Source: Flavobacteriaceae bacterium (lineage in GTDB: Bacteria > Bacteroidota > Bacteroidia > Flavobacteriales > Flavobacteriaceae). Taken from it: DNA of 64,000 nucleotides. The stretch covers positions 320,429 through 384,428 of the forward strand of contig JANQNQ010000009.1 of NCBI GenBank assembly GCA_028279515.1, given 5' to 3'. Shown piece by piece: positions 36,375 through 45,387 of this stretch; the first letter of the stretch is position 1; each line of letters starts with the position of its first letter. The notes under the pieces are model-generated. The model searched no databases, was not told where the DNA came from, and saw only the letters and a program-made list of their open reading frames with translations. A program made the position numbers and the translations under genes.

Positions 36375-37954
36375 TTCAGAACCCCATACTTAAAGGCTTT
36401 AATCCCGACCCATCCATTGTTCGAGTAGGAGACGATTACTACATCGCTACCTCCACTTTTGAATGGTTTCCAGGGGTACAGATTCACCATTCTAAAGACC
36501 TGCGCAATTGGAAACTGATTGCACGTCCGTTGGATCGTGTCTCACAGCTAGACATGAAGGGAAATCCAGATTCATGCGGTGTTTGGGCACCTTGCCTTTC
36601 GTATTACGATGGACTCTTTTATCTAGTGTACAGCAACGTACGATCTTTTGACGGTGTGTGGAAAGACACGCCCAATTATTTGGTCACTGCTAAAGATATC
36701 AACGGACCTTGGAGCGAGCCAATCTATTTGTCGTCAAGAGGCTTTGACGGATCCATGTTTCACGACGATGATGGAAAGAAGTATTTCTTGAATATGTTGA
36801 TGGATCATCGCGGTGGAAAATTCTTCGGTGGTATAGAAATTCAAGAGTTTAATTCAAAGGCACAAAAGTTAATAGGAGAACCTACCTATTTGACCCCAGG
36901 CAGCCCATTAGGAGTTACCGAAGGGCCACATATCTTTAAAAAAGGGACATACTATTATTTGGTGTTGGCTGAAGGTGGTACCGAGTACAATCATGCCATA
37001 ACGATTGCCCGAAGCCGGCACATTTTAGGACCTTATAAATACCATCCCAACAATCCTTTAGTGTCATCTAGAGATAATGAACAACACGGCCTTCAGAAGG
37101 CAGGGCACGGCGATTTTGTAGAAACACCAGAAGGAGATTGGTACACGGTTTTTTTGGTCGGAAGACCATTAACACCACTTGGAAAATGTACACTTGGCCG
37201 TGAAACTGCCATTGAAAAGGTTATCTGGAAAGAAGATTGGCCCTATCTCAAAGCTGGAAGCGCGGTTCCCAGAATGGAAATTCCTATAAAGACAAGCGAG
37301 ATACGGTCGCTTGAAAAGAACACCACATTCTTTGATTTTAATGACGAACAACTGCCGATAGATTTTCAGTCGTTGCGAGTACCAATAACAGAAGATTGGT
37401 GCAGCTTACAGCAACGCTCAGGGTATCTAAGGCTTTATGGAAGAGAGTCTTTGGCTTCCCTACACGACCAAAGTTTGTTAGCTCGAAGAATTCAAGCATT
37501 TCATATTGAGGCTTCCGTAAAGGTAGATTTTGAACCCGAATCCTTTCAGCATATGGCAGGCCTTGTTTTTTATTATAATACGGGTCACTATCACTATTTG
37601 TGCGTAACGAGCAACTATGAAGGCACTCGCAAATTTCTGTCGATTTATACCTGTGATAACTTCAATATGACCTATCAAGAAGAATTGCTCGACATTACAG
37701 GACAACGCGCCGTGCATTTAAAAGGAATTATGAATCGTGACAAGCTCCAGTTTCTGGCAAGTCATGATGGACAAGACTACGAAAATATTGGCGATGAATT
37801 AGATGCCAGTATATTATCTGATGATCATGTTAGAGAAGGCGGTGATCGCTATCGCCCTGCATTTACGGGAAGCTTTGTTGGTATGTGTTGCCAAGACCTA
37901 GCTTCAAAAGAAAAGTACGCCGATTTCGATTGGTTCATGTATAAAGAAATATAG
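36371..37954 (+). CDS. GH43 beta-xylosidase/arabinofuranosidase
   Basis: The five-bladed propeller starts at once (FNPDPSIVRVGDDYY, Asp13 as base). FDGSMFHDDDG carries the pKa-modulating Asp126, and GVTEGPHIF the acid Glu184. From about residue 325 a second beta-sandwich domain follows, as in xylosidases of about 530 residues. No signal peptide is seen, so it acts inside the cell on imported xylo-oligosaccharides. Gene order next to xylAB supports beta-xylosidase rather than arabinosidase. Confidence 0.93.
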   Translation: MIQNPILKGFNPDPSIVRVGDDYYIATSTFEWFPGVQIHHSKDLRNWKLIARPLDRVSQLDMKGNPDSCGVWAPCLSYYDGLFYLVYSNVRSFDGVWKDTPNYLVTAKDINGPWSEPIYLSSRGFDGSMFHDDDGKKYFLNMLMDHRGGKFFGGIEIQEFNSKAQKLIGEPTYLTPGSPLGVTEGPHIFKKGTYYYLVLAEGGTEYNHAITIARSRHILGPYKYHPNNPLVSSRDNEQHGLQKAGHGDFVETPEGDWYTVFLVGRPLTPLGKCTLGRETAIEKVIWKEDWPYLKAGSAVPRMEIPIKTSEIRSLEKNTTFFDFNDEQLPIDFQSLRVPITEDWCSLQQRSGYLRLYGRESLASLHDQSLLARRIQAFHIEASVKVDFEPESFQHMAGLVFYYNTGHYHYLCVTSNYEGTRKFLSIYTCDNFNMTYQEELLDITGQRAVHLKGIMNRDKLQFLASHDGQDYENIGDELDASILSDDHVREGGDRYRPAFTGSFVGMCCQDLASKEKYADFDWFMYKEI

Positions 37955-37961
37955 ACGAATT

Positions 37962-39089
37962 ATGAAAAAGTATCTATGGATGGGAGTTTTTTGTTGCAGC
38001 CTGTTGGCATGTCAAAAACCTTCCGAAGAAAAAAATAATGAAACTGTAATAGAGGAATCCATCCCTTCTAGACCGTTGGCAAAATTTGAGCCCAAAGATG
38101 GAGTGTTGTTGTTTGTCGGACAAGAATTGGAGGCTGTTGGAGGTCTCGAAAAATACAATGATGGATACTTAGACCATTTTGATCGACCGGCAGGATGGAC
38201 CACCTATTCTAACATCAATCCCGGAGAAAATTCCTTCGGAAGAACCCAAGAAGGACTCGATGGTCTTTGGGAAACACACGATTGGGGCGATAACGACTAC
38301 AACGCCATATTACAGCACAACGATCCAGATTATAAGAACATGGCATTGGCCATCGGTCTTCAATTTGTTCATCACGAAGAGAAAGTAGCTGACGGAACCC
38401 ATGACGCTTATATCGATAAATTAGGAGACTTCTTGATTTCACTCGGAAAGCGTCCTGTCTTTCTGCGTATCGCCTACGAATTTGACGGCGACCCATGGAA
38501 CCACTATGACCGCAAGAGTACCATAAAGGCGTATCGTCGCATAGTTGATAGATTACGTGCAAAAGGAGTAAACAATACGGCCTATGTATGGCAATCAGTT
38601 GGCTTTATTTCTGGACAAGAGCAACTCGAAGGTTGGTATCCAGGAGACGACTATGTAGACTGGTGCGGCGTTTCTTTTTTTAACCGTTGGAAGGAAATCG
38701 AGATGTTTGAATTCGCTCGTAAAAAAGGCAAGCCTGTATTCATAGCAGAAGCTTCACCTACGATCTCGGACTACTTCGGAAAATTATACGGAGTGACCAA
38801 AGAGACACAATTGGGCAACCCAGTGCAGGCGCAGGAAGCTTGGGAAAAGTGGTTTGTTCCCTTTTTCGATACCATCGATGAAAATGACGATGTGGTCAAA
38901 GCAGTGCACTATATCAACTGTCACTGGGACTCACATCCCATGTGGTTTCAGAACCCAACGTTTAGTAAAATTGACGCTAGACTTCATCTTAGTGATAGTA
39001 TAAGCAAGCGCTGGAGAGAAAGAACAGGTACTTCCAAGTTTATCAAATCGTCTCCAGAGCTCTACGATATGTTGTACAATAATCAATGA
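37962..39089 (+). CDS. GH26-like lipoprotein glycosidase
   Basis: A lipoprotein signal (LLACQKP, Cys17) places it at the envelope, probably on the cell surface. FLRIAYEFDGDPWNHY and FIAEASPTI, with Glu173 and Glu263 as presumed acid/base and nucleophile, fit family GH26. GH26 includes beta-mannanases and beta-1,3-xylanases. In a locus with xylose isomerase, xylulokinase and a xylosidase, a beta-1,3-xylanase or mixed-linkage xylanase activity is more likely than mannanase. This is an inference; the substrate cannot be read from these motifs alone. Confidence 0.82.
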   Translation: MKKYLWMGVFCCSLLACQKPSEEKNNETVIEESIPSRPLAKFEPKDGVLLFVGQELEAVGGLEKYNDGYLDHFDRPAGWTTYSNINPGENSFGRTQEGLDGLWETHDWGDNDYNAILQHNDPDYKNMALAIGLQFVHHEEKVADGTHDAYIDKLGDFLISLGKRPVFLRIAYEFDGDPWNHYDRKSTIKAYRRIVDRLRAKGVNNTAYVWQSVGFISGQEQLEGWYPGDDYVDWCGVSFFNRWKEIEMFEFARKKGKPVFIAEASPTISDYFGKLYGVTKETQLGNPVQAQEAWEKWFVPFFDTIDENDDVVKAVHYINCHWDSHPMWFQNPTFSKIDARLHLSDSISKRWRERTGTSKFIKSSPELYDMLYNNQ

Positions 39090-39096
39090 TCAAAAA

Positions 39097-39798
39097 ATGG
39101 AACTGGAAAAAATCGCACAGGAGTTTTGGGACCAAGGATATATCATTTTCGAATCCTTTTTTGATGGCAAATTGATGGATGCCTATAATAACATCATTCT
39201 AGAACATTATGGTTTGAGCCCCGATAGGGAGCATACGGATGAATTCATCACCAAGTCGGCCGTCGAGGTCGTACCGTGGTTTCCGTATCGTGAAGGAAAG
39301 CCCCTCTTTGACGGGATCGACAAAAATGAACACTTCAATGCAATAACAGATGCGCTGTTGACCAAAGGTTGGGACAACCTGTATTGCATGATGATGTTCT
39401 CAAAGGCTGGAAGCAAAGGGCAGGCCTGGCATCAAGATTGTCCGCCCGAAAGCCCAGCACAATTCAATCTAAATCGACTGGTGTACACCCATGACATTAC
39501 AGAAGAGACCGGCGGTGAGATCGTCATTGTGCCCCAGGCACATAAAGCAGGAGTGCTTCCGGTGGGGGCACCACACGAAGATATCGAAGGACAAGTAGTG
39601 TATCGACCCAAAAAAGGAACGGTCATTTTCTTGCACGGACATTGTTTCCACCGGGTAAAACCTGTTAAGCAAGACCGCATCTCTTCAAACTTTAGAGCGG
39701 TCCCAAAAGGCACCCCAGAAGATATAACCGATGTATGCGTATATCGAAACATGCGCTACCGATTTTCTACTTCCGAAGTGATTGAAGAAAGAGTATAA
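39097..39798 (+). CDS. Phytanoyl-CoA dioxygenase-family Fe(II)/2-oxoglutarate enzyme
   Basis: The facial triad is visible: WHQDCPPES (His112 and Asp114) and a distal HCFHRVKPV histidine near residue 185, followed by an arginine for 2-oxoglutarate (RISSNFR). The 233-residue soluble protein has no signal. PhyH-type proteins hydroxylate many small molecules, not only fatty acyl-CoA. Its place inside a sugar operon suggests a substrate linked to the glycan or a sugar-derived metabolite, but the reaction cannot be named. Confidence 0.87.
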   Translation: MELEKIAQEFWDQGYIIFESFFDGKLMDAYNNIILEHYGLSPDREHTDEFITKSAVEVVPWFPYREGKPLFDGIDKNEHFNAITDALLTKGWDNLYCMMMFSKAGSKGQAWHQDCPPESPAQFNLNRLVYTHDITEETGGEIVIVPQAHKAGVLPVGAPHEDIEGQVVYRPKKGTVIFLHGHCFHRVKPVKQDRISSNFRAVPKGTPEDITDVCVYRNMRYRFSTSEVIEERV

Positions 39799-39802
39799 CA
39801 CA

Positions 39803-40852
39803 ATGCCCAAAGTTGAAAACAGTCATATAAAAGAGTTCGGAATGTACGGTGATACCACCATTCAGAGCATTACCTTGCTGAACAACCATGGAACAAGGGC
39901 TGAGATACTCACCTATGGCGCAACATTACATGCTTTTTGCATAAGAGACAAGAACGGTGATATGCACGATATTGTTGCTGCTCCACAGAACTTGGAGGGT
40001 TATTTGCAACAGTATAACGAGGTGGCGTACTATTTTGGCGCCAGTATCGGACGTTATGCTGGGAGGATTAAAAATGGTTTTTCTTTAGGCGGAAAGTTTT
40101 ATCGGTTAGGAGAAGAGGGAGAAGTCCATTTGCATGGTGGTGAACAAGGCTTGCATAATAAAGTTTGGACGATTGAAGCATTGAACACTTCGGAAGCCAA
40201 AGTGGTTCTTTCGTGTTCAAGTGAACACATGGAAGGAGGATACCCCGGAAACTTAAAAGTTTATGTGCACTACGAATTATCAAATGACAATGCATTAAAA
40301 GTAAAATATGAGGCCAGTTCTGATGAAGATACGGTGCTAAACCTTACAAATCATGCGTATTTCAACTTAGGAAAACAATCGATTTTGAATCAGCAACTAT
40401 GCATCAATAGCATGCAAAGGTTGGAATTGGATGTCACTCAAATACCTACGGGGAGATTTTTAGAGAATAAAGACTCGGCGTATGATTTTTTAACGAAGCA
40501 ACCATTACAGAAAATCACCCAAGTTGACGGATTTGATGATGTATTCGTTTTGGACGAAACCAATGATGACCACCCAAAGGTAGTTTGTTCTTCGGAAGAA
40601 ACAGGCTTACAGATGGAGGTTTTTACCAATCAAAGGGCTTTGGTGGTTTTTACACCGAAAAGGTTTGAGGGAGGGTATCCAATGAAAAATGAAGAACGAG
40701 CTGATGCTCAGTTTCCAGCCTTGTGTTTCGAAACACAGAACTTTCCCGATGTACCAAACCATTCACATTTTCCATCAACGGTTTTAAAGAAAGGAGAGAC
40801 CTATATCAATGAAACTGTATTCAAAGTAAGTACATTATCAACGCAAGTCTAA
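39803..40852 (+). CDS. galM: Aldose 1-epimerase (mutarotase)
   Basis: An in-frame TTG at 39782 exists inside the previous gene, but ATG 39803 (MPKVENSHIKEF) gives the normal start and follows the upstream stop. Family motifs are present: ASIGRYAGRIKNGF, LTNHAYFNLG (catalytic His), and ALCFETQNFPDVPNH with the catalytic Glu. It interconverts alpha and beta anomers, here probably of xylose or a released hexose, speeding isomerase use. Confidence 0.94.
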   Translation: MPKVENSHIKEFGMYGDTTIQSITLLNNHGTRAEILTYGATLHAFCIRDKNGDMHDIVAAPQNLEGYLQQYNEVAYYFGASIGRYAGRIKNGFSLGGKFYRLGEEGEVHLHGGEQGLHNKVWTIEALNTSEAKVVLSCSSEHMEGGYPGNLKVYVHYELSNDNALKVKYEASSDEDTVLNLTNHAYFNLGKQSILNQQLCINSMQRLELDVTQIPTGRFLENKDSAYDFLTKQPLQKITQVDGFDDVFVLDETNDDHPKVVCSSEETGLQMEVFTNQRALVVFTPKRFEGGYPMKNEERADAQFPALCFETQNFPDVPNHSHFPSTVLKKGETYINETVFKVSTLSTQV

Positions 40853-40854
40853 CC

Positions 40855-41856
40855 ATGAGAAACGATATGAAAGAGCAGAAAAAACTGAGATGGGGCATCG
40901 TTGGCCTGGGAAAAATAGCACGGTTGTTCATTGCCGATCTTCATTTGGTGCAAAACGCCGAATTGGTAGCCGTAGCGGCCACCAACCTAGAGCGAGCCCA
41001 ATCATTTGCAGAGGAATTCGGAGTGTCCAAATACTATGGCAATTACGAACAACTCTTTAAAGATGAAGAGGTTGATATTGTATACGTAGCCACATTACAC
41101 CATACCCATGCAACGGTAAGCATTGCGGCCATGGATCACAAAAAGCATGTGCTATGTGAGAAACCTGTTGGAGTAAGTAGTGAAGAGGCTAGAAAGATGG
41201 TCGCTTCGGCTAAGAAAAATGATGTCTTTTTTATGGAAGCCTTTTGGAGCAGATTTAACCCTGCCATTGTTGCGGCCAAAGTGCTGATCGATCAAAATCG
41301 ACTTGGACACATTCGCTATATCAATGCCGAGTTTTCGTTCTATAAACTGGATGAGGAAGAGCAATCCCGTTCATTGAATGTGAATCTGGCAGGCGGTTCC
41401 TTACTTGACATGGGCGTGTATCCTGTTTTTCTTGCATATTTGATTTTAGGTAAACCAGCGCGTGTTATGGCGACCTCAAACTTTTACCATACCAAGGCCG
41501 AAATACAGACCTCCATGATCTTTGACTATGATGATGCTCAAGCTGTATTGTACAGTGGCTTTTCTAATAACACAGATATGAAGGCGAAGATCTGCGGAGA
41601 GGCCGGAGAGATCTTTATAGATCCCATCTGGCATGAATCCCAAGGATTTATGCTAAGGGTCGATGGTAGCGAAGAACATTTTCAGAAACCAACCACTGGT
41701 AAAGGTTTTTTCCATGAAATAGTGGAGGTTCAAAATTGTATTTTTGAAGGGCGTCGTGAGAGTCAACTTTGGTCACATGAAAATAGTGTCGAGTTGATGG
41801 AGATAGTTGATGAAGTAAGACATAAAGCAGGAATTAAATTTCCATTTGAAGCATAA
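40855..41856 (+). CDS. Gfo/Idh/MocA-family dehydrogenase (dihydrodiol/xylose dehydrogenase-like)
   Basis: The Rossmann motif GIVGLGKIARLF is at about residues 14-25, and CEKPVGVS carries the catalytic Lys. The following block, FFMEAFWSRFNPA, is characteristic of the branch that contains dimeric dihydrodiol dehydrogenases and NADP-dependent D-xylose 1-dehydrogenases. In this locus a xylose or other pentose oxidation is plausible. ATG 40867 is an alternative start. The substrate is not proven. Confidence 0.88.
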   Translation: MRNDMKEQKKLRWGIVGLGKIARLFIADLHLVQNAELVAVAATNLERAQSFAEEFGVSKYYGNYEQLFKDEEVDIVYVATLHHTHATVSIAAMDHKKHVLCEKPVGVSSEEARKMVASAKKNDVFFMEAFWSRFNPAIVAAKVLIDQNRLGHIRYINAEFSFYKLDEEEQSRSLNVNLAGGSLLDMGVYPVFLAYLILGKPARVMATSNFYHTKAEIQTSMIFDYDDAQAVLYSGFSNNTDMKAKICGEAGEIFIDPIWHESQGFMLRVDGSEEHFQKPTTGKGFFHEIVEVQNCIFEGRRESQLWSHENSVELMEIVDEVRHKAGIKFPFEA

Positions 41857-41867
41857 AGAGTTAGACC

Positions 41868-42890
41868 ATGAAGAAGATAAAACTGAAAGAAATAGCCGAA
41901 CATTTTGATGTATCCGTTTCAACGGTTTCAAAGGCGATTAATAATAAAAGTGAGATCAGTAGAGAACTGCGTCAAAAAATTCAAAAGTTTGCAAAAGAAA
42001 ACCACTATGTGCCCAACAGAGTGGCGCTTAGTCTGTTGAATAGACAGACCAAGACCATTGGCGTGGTGGTTCCGAACATATTGAACTATTTCTTTGCCCA
42101 AGTGTTCTACGGGATTGAGAAGGTGGCGGATCAACAAGGTTATAGCATCATAAGCTGTATCAGCGACGAGTCGCACAGAAAAGAAGTAAGAACTTTACAG
42201 TTGTTGAATGCAGGCACTGTAGACGGACTCATCGTCTCTTTGAGTAAAGAGACGCAGCGCAAGGACGAATTGGCTCATTTTCAAGAGGTCATTGACCATC
42301 AGATTCCGTTGGTCATGTTCGATCGAGTCAGTGATAAAATCGAATGCGACAAGGTAATTGTTGATGATCTTGAGGGCGGTTATAAAGCCACGAAACATTT
42401 CTTGGATACCGGTTGCAAAGTCATTGCTATTGTTTCCAGCATAGACGATTCGAGTGTAGGCAAGTTGAGGGTAGAAGGCTATAAGAAAGCGTTAATGGAA
42501 AGGGACATTCCGTTTGATGACAAACTGATACTTGATCTGGATGAAAAAGATGACCTTGAAGTATTGATGTCGTTGCTGCTGGGCTATAAGAAGATTGATG
42601 CCATCATGGCCCTTGATGAATTAACCGCTGTTGAGGTGCTTCGTATTTTAAAGTTACGCAACTACACCGTACCTGATGACATATCACTCATTGGTTTTAC
42701 CAATGGACGATTGTCTCAATACGTCACTCCAAATTTAACGACCATAAGCCAACATGGAAAATACATAGGCGAAACTGCTGCCAGACTTTTGATCGATCGC
42801 ATTGAAGGCAAAGGTGAAGTTAATGCTCATGATACAAAGGTTATTAAGACCAGTTTGATCGTGCGTAACTCCACAAAAAAGATTGAATAA
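41868..42890 (+). CDS. LacI-family transcriptional regulator
   Basis: The N-terminal helix-turn-helix and hinge (IKLKEIAEHFDVSVSTVSKA, then YVPNRVALSL) precede a periplasmic-binding-protein-like effector domain (KTIGVVVPNI onward). It closes the xylose operon, 11 bases after the dehydrogenase gene. It is the likely ligand of the palindrome at 25378, with xylose or a xylo-oligosaccharide as inducer. The effector is inferred from neighbours only. Confidence 0.93.
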   Translation: MKKIKLKEIAEHFDVSVSTVSKAINNKSEISRELRQKIQKFAKENHYVPNRVALSLLNRQTKTIGVVVPNILNYFFAQVFYGIEKVADQQGYSIISCISDESHRKEVRTLQLLNAGTVDGLIVSLSKETQRKDELAHFQEVIDHQIPLVMFDRVSDKIECDKVIVDDLEGGYKATKHFLDTGCKVIAIVSSIDDSSVGKLRVEGYKKALMERDIPFDDKLILDLDEKDDLEVLMSLLLGYKKIDAIMALDELTAVEVLRILKLRNYTVPDDISLIGFTNGRLSQYVTPNLTTISQHGKYIGETAARLLIDRIEGKGEVNAHDTKVIKTSLIVRNSTKKIE

Positions 42891-42893
42891 CCA

Positions 42894-43679
42894 CTACTTC
42901 AAAAGCGTATCAAGATTCAAGTGTTTCACTGAATTGACGATCATATCGGGTGCGAAGGCGTAATTACCAAGATCACTCTTTTTAGTAACTCCAGACAAGG
43001 TAAGTACTGATTGATATCCCATTTGAACGCTTCCCAGGATATCAGTGTCCATCGTGTCACCTATAACGATGGTTTCGTCGGTCATAAGCCCGAGGCGTTT
43101 TCTGGCAGCCCGCATCATAACAGGACTCGGTTTTCCTACGGAAAACGCTTTGTTACCAGTAGCTTCTTCGATCATAGAGACGACTGCTTTGATTCCGAGG
43201 TTGTTCCATCCTGGTTTTTTGGGAGAAGGATCTAGATTGGTGGCGACCAGTTTGGCACCACTCAAGATCATATCAACGGCATTGTTGACCATCTCTAACG
43301 TGAAGTTTCGCCCTTCACCTACCACCACAAAATCTGGATTTTGATTCACTAGCTGATACCCTTCTTTATGGAGACTTGAAATGAGTCCACCTTCGCCTAA
43401 AACAAAAGCTGTTCCCTTGGGGTTCATAAACGACAGAAACCAAGCAGTTGCCATCGCGCTTGTATATACATTTTCTTCTAAAACGTCAATACCCATACCA
43501 GCCAACTTATTGACAGCATCGAGTGCGGTGCGCTGACTGTTATTAGTCATAAACAAAAAGGGAATGTCCTTTTCTTGCAAGGTCTTAATGAAGACATCTG
43601 CGCCACCAATCATCGTGTCACCGCTATAGATGACCCCATCCATGTCGATCAAAAATCCTTTCTTTTTCGCTGGTTCCAT
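42894..43679 (-). CDS. HAD-superfamily phosphatase, NagD-like
   Basis: The catalytic motif FLIDMDGVIYSGD has Asp12 and Asp14; FLFMTNNSQRT and IVIGDTMDTDILG complete the HAD motifs of the NagD/p-nitrophenylphosphatase branch, whose cap domain is in the middle. NagD-type enzymes dephosphorylate nucleotides or sugar phosphates. It converges on the LacI gene with a three-base gap and is not part of the xylose operon. Substrate is unknown. Confidence 0.9.
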   Translation of the reverse strand: MEPAKKKGFLIDMDGVIYSGDTMIGGADVFIKTLQEKDIPFLFMTNNSQRTALDAVNKLAGMGIDVLEENVYTSAMATAWFLSFMNPKGTAFVLGEGGLISSLHKEGYQLVNQNPDFVVVGEGRNFTLEMVNNAVDMILSGAKLVATNLDPSPKKPGWNNLGIKAVVSMIEEATGNKAFSVGKPSPVMMRAARKRLGLMTDETIVIGDTMDTDILGSVQMGYQSVLTLSGVTKKSDLGNYAFAPDMIVNSVKHLNLDTLLK

Positions 43680-43835
43680 AGGTGTTGAAATTTATGTTGT
43701 CGGGGTAGTTACATTGATTGAGGTAGAAAAGTTATGAATACTTTACCTATAAAGGGCGTGTTTCAATGTTAACTTTTGGTGAAGTTGACCGTAACACTGC
43801 TATAACCCAACCGCAAAGGCTTTCGCAAAAAAGTA

Positions 43836-43864
43836 GGCCCGTACTTCTCTAAGAAGCACGGGCC
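43836..43864 (-). terminator. Rho-independent terminator after the DUF6249 gene
   Basis: GGCCCGT (43836-43842) pairs with ACGGGCC (43858-43864), and five inner pairs (CTTCT with AGAAG) continue the stem across one mismatch to a three-base loop. On the minus strand it is followed by TACTTTTTTG. It lies 26 bases past the DUF6249 stop. Confidence 0.9.
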
Positions 43865-43890
43865 AAGATATATAGACTCTAAGTGTTGGC

Positions 43891-44235
43891 TTATTCGGCC
43901 AATCTTTTTGAGAGATAAAAGCCAGCTAGAAGTCCTAAACCTGACATGAGGAAGATCGTGCCTGGGAAGGCTACTTCATCTTCGACTCCCATATTGTAGT
44001 GTAAAACAGATGCGACAAAGATTCCGACACCAATACCCACCATAAGAAGTGCAAGGTTGATGATAAGGATCTTCCAGATCGGAGCTGTCTTTCTTTCCTT
44101 GTTACTGAAGAAGATGCTTGCATCGGCTCCTTTTTCGATCAATGCCATGCGCTCTTTGTTTCTAGTAGAGAAATAGAGATAGATGATTCCGAAGATGGTT
44201 CCGAAGAGACTTATAAATACGATAACTGGTTCCAT
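43891..44235 (-). CDS. DUF6249-type small membrane protein
   Basis: The 114-residue protein has three membrane helices (about 4-22, 55-78 and 90-108) and a cytoplasmic loop with RNKERMALIEKGAD, which is typical of small Bacteroidota membrane proteins assigned to DUF6249. It lies divergently from the second sigma/anti-sigma operon and shares that control region, which suggests a linked stress role. Function is unknown. Confidence 0.78.
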   Translation of the reverse strand: MEPVIVFISLFGTIFGIIYLYFSTRNKERMALIEKGADASIFFSNKERKTAPIWKILIINLALLMVGIGVGIFVASVLHYNMGVEDEVAFPGTIFLMSGLGLLAGFYLSKRLAE

Positions 44236-44342
44236 AAAATTTGATTTTTTAAAAGGTTATTTTTTATGCGTTTCATCCAGTATGACTTTCAAAGTGGAAA
44301 ACAGGTTACAAAAAAGTGTAAAATATTTTTTTAAATTTTTGT

Positions 44343-44348
44343 GTAACC
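44343..44348 (+). promoter_or_regulatory. GTAACC, possible ECF sigma -35 element
   Basis: This hexamer lies 31 bases before the second sigma factor gene. An identical one lies at 20423-20428 before the first. Autoregulation of each operon would explain it, but the -10 side is not clear. Confidence 0.25.
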
Positions 44349-44378
44349 AAATTGTAAGAAAGTAAGTCCAACCACTAA

Positions 44379-44966
44379 ATGACCTACCAAACTGACCATT
44401 ATTATATAGAAAAGATCATTGCTGGAGACAAGCAATCGTACGCGCACTTGGTAGCACGCTATAAGGATATGGTCTTTACCATTGCCCTACGAATGGTGCG
44501 GCACAGAGAAGAGGCTGAGGAAGTAGCTCAGGACGCTTTTGTAAAGGCCTATAGATCATTGAAGAATTATAAAGGAGAGGCTAAGTTCTCGACATGGCTG
44601 TACCGAATCGCATACAATACCTGTCTTGACAGGATTAAAAAGCAAAAAAGGTTGATTCCTTCGGAAAAAATTGATGACATCAATGAAGGCAATCTAACCG
44701 GTATTCAGGATGCGCTGAGCTATATGGAAGCCCAAGAGCGTAAACAAATGATCCAAGATGCTTTGGACAAGTTGCAAGATGAACAACGTGTGATCATTAC
44801 GCTTTTCTATTTTGAGGAACTATCGGTCAAGGAGATAGCAGACGTTACCGGAATGAGTGTTGACAATGTTAAAGTACGCTTGTTTAGAGGAAGAAAGAAA
44901 TTATTCACTATATTAGAAAATGTTGTAGAACCACAATACCTAAGAGGTCATGGAGCAGGAAAATAA
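44379..44966 (+). CDS. ECF-family RNA polymerase sigma factor (RpoE-like)
   Basis: Region 2 (HREEAEEVAQDAFVKAYRSL, then the KFSTWLYRIAYNTCLDRIKK promoter-binding helix) and region 4 (ELSVKEIADVTGMSVDNVKV) are clear in 195 residues. It overlaps the next gene by 17 bases, exactly as the first sigma/anti-sigma pair does. It probably controls an envelope or stress response and shares a divergent control region with the DUF6249 gene. Confidence 0.95.
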   Translation: MTYQTDHYYIEKIIAGDKQSYAHLVARYKDMVFTIALRMVRHREEAEEVAQDAFVKAYRSLKNYKGEAKFSTWLYRIAYNTCLDRIKKQKRLIPSEKIDDINEGNLTGIQDALSYMEAQERKQMIQDALDKLQDEQRVIITLFYFEELSVKEIADVTGMSVDNVKVRLFRGRKKLFTILENVVEPQYLRGHGAGK

Positions 44967-45357
44967 ACATATCGATTCATTATTGTCCAATATGGTCAAG
45001 GAAGTGGGTGCTGAATCACCTTCTGAAGGGTTTGTGATGGATGTCATGGATGCCATCGAAACTGAAGAGCTAGCAGCTCCAACCTTTGTGTACAAACCTG
45101 TATTTTCTGCCAAACACTGGTTGTTTGTTGCTGCTTGTGTGATAGGAATTTTCGTGTTGGCCATACTACTTCCTGAGAATTCGGTCTTTGCTGATAAATT
45201 TGCAAATGACGTTTCAAAGGTCGAGGGTTTCTTTAGCCTTTTCGACGGAATTTCAATCAACTCTATCTACACCTATGCCTTGGTCTTTGTAGCAATGATG
45301 GTGATCATACAAATTCCTATCCTTAAATACCAATTCTCCAAAAATCTAAGCTATTGA
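44950..45357 (+). CDS. Probable membrane anti-sigma factor, 135 aa
   Basis: The short cytoplasmic N-terminus (SEGFVMDVMDAIE) resembles the anti-sigma segment in Bacteroidota pairs. Two membrane helices follow (about 56-75 and 104-123) with an external loop between. It starts inside the sigma gene, a classical translational coupling. The assignment rests on layout; no zinc motif is present. Confidence 0.75.
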   Translation: MEQENKHIDSLLSNMVKEVGAESPSEGFVMDVMDAIETEELAAPTFVYKPVFSAKHWLFVAACVIGIFVLAILLPENSVFADKFANDVSKVEGFFSLFDGISINSIYTYALVFVAMMVIIQIPILKYQFSKNLSY

Positions 45358-45387
45358 TTTGATATCTTAGTGCCATAATTTGAAATT

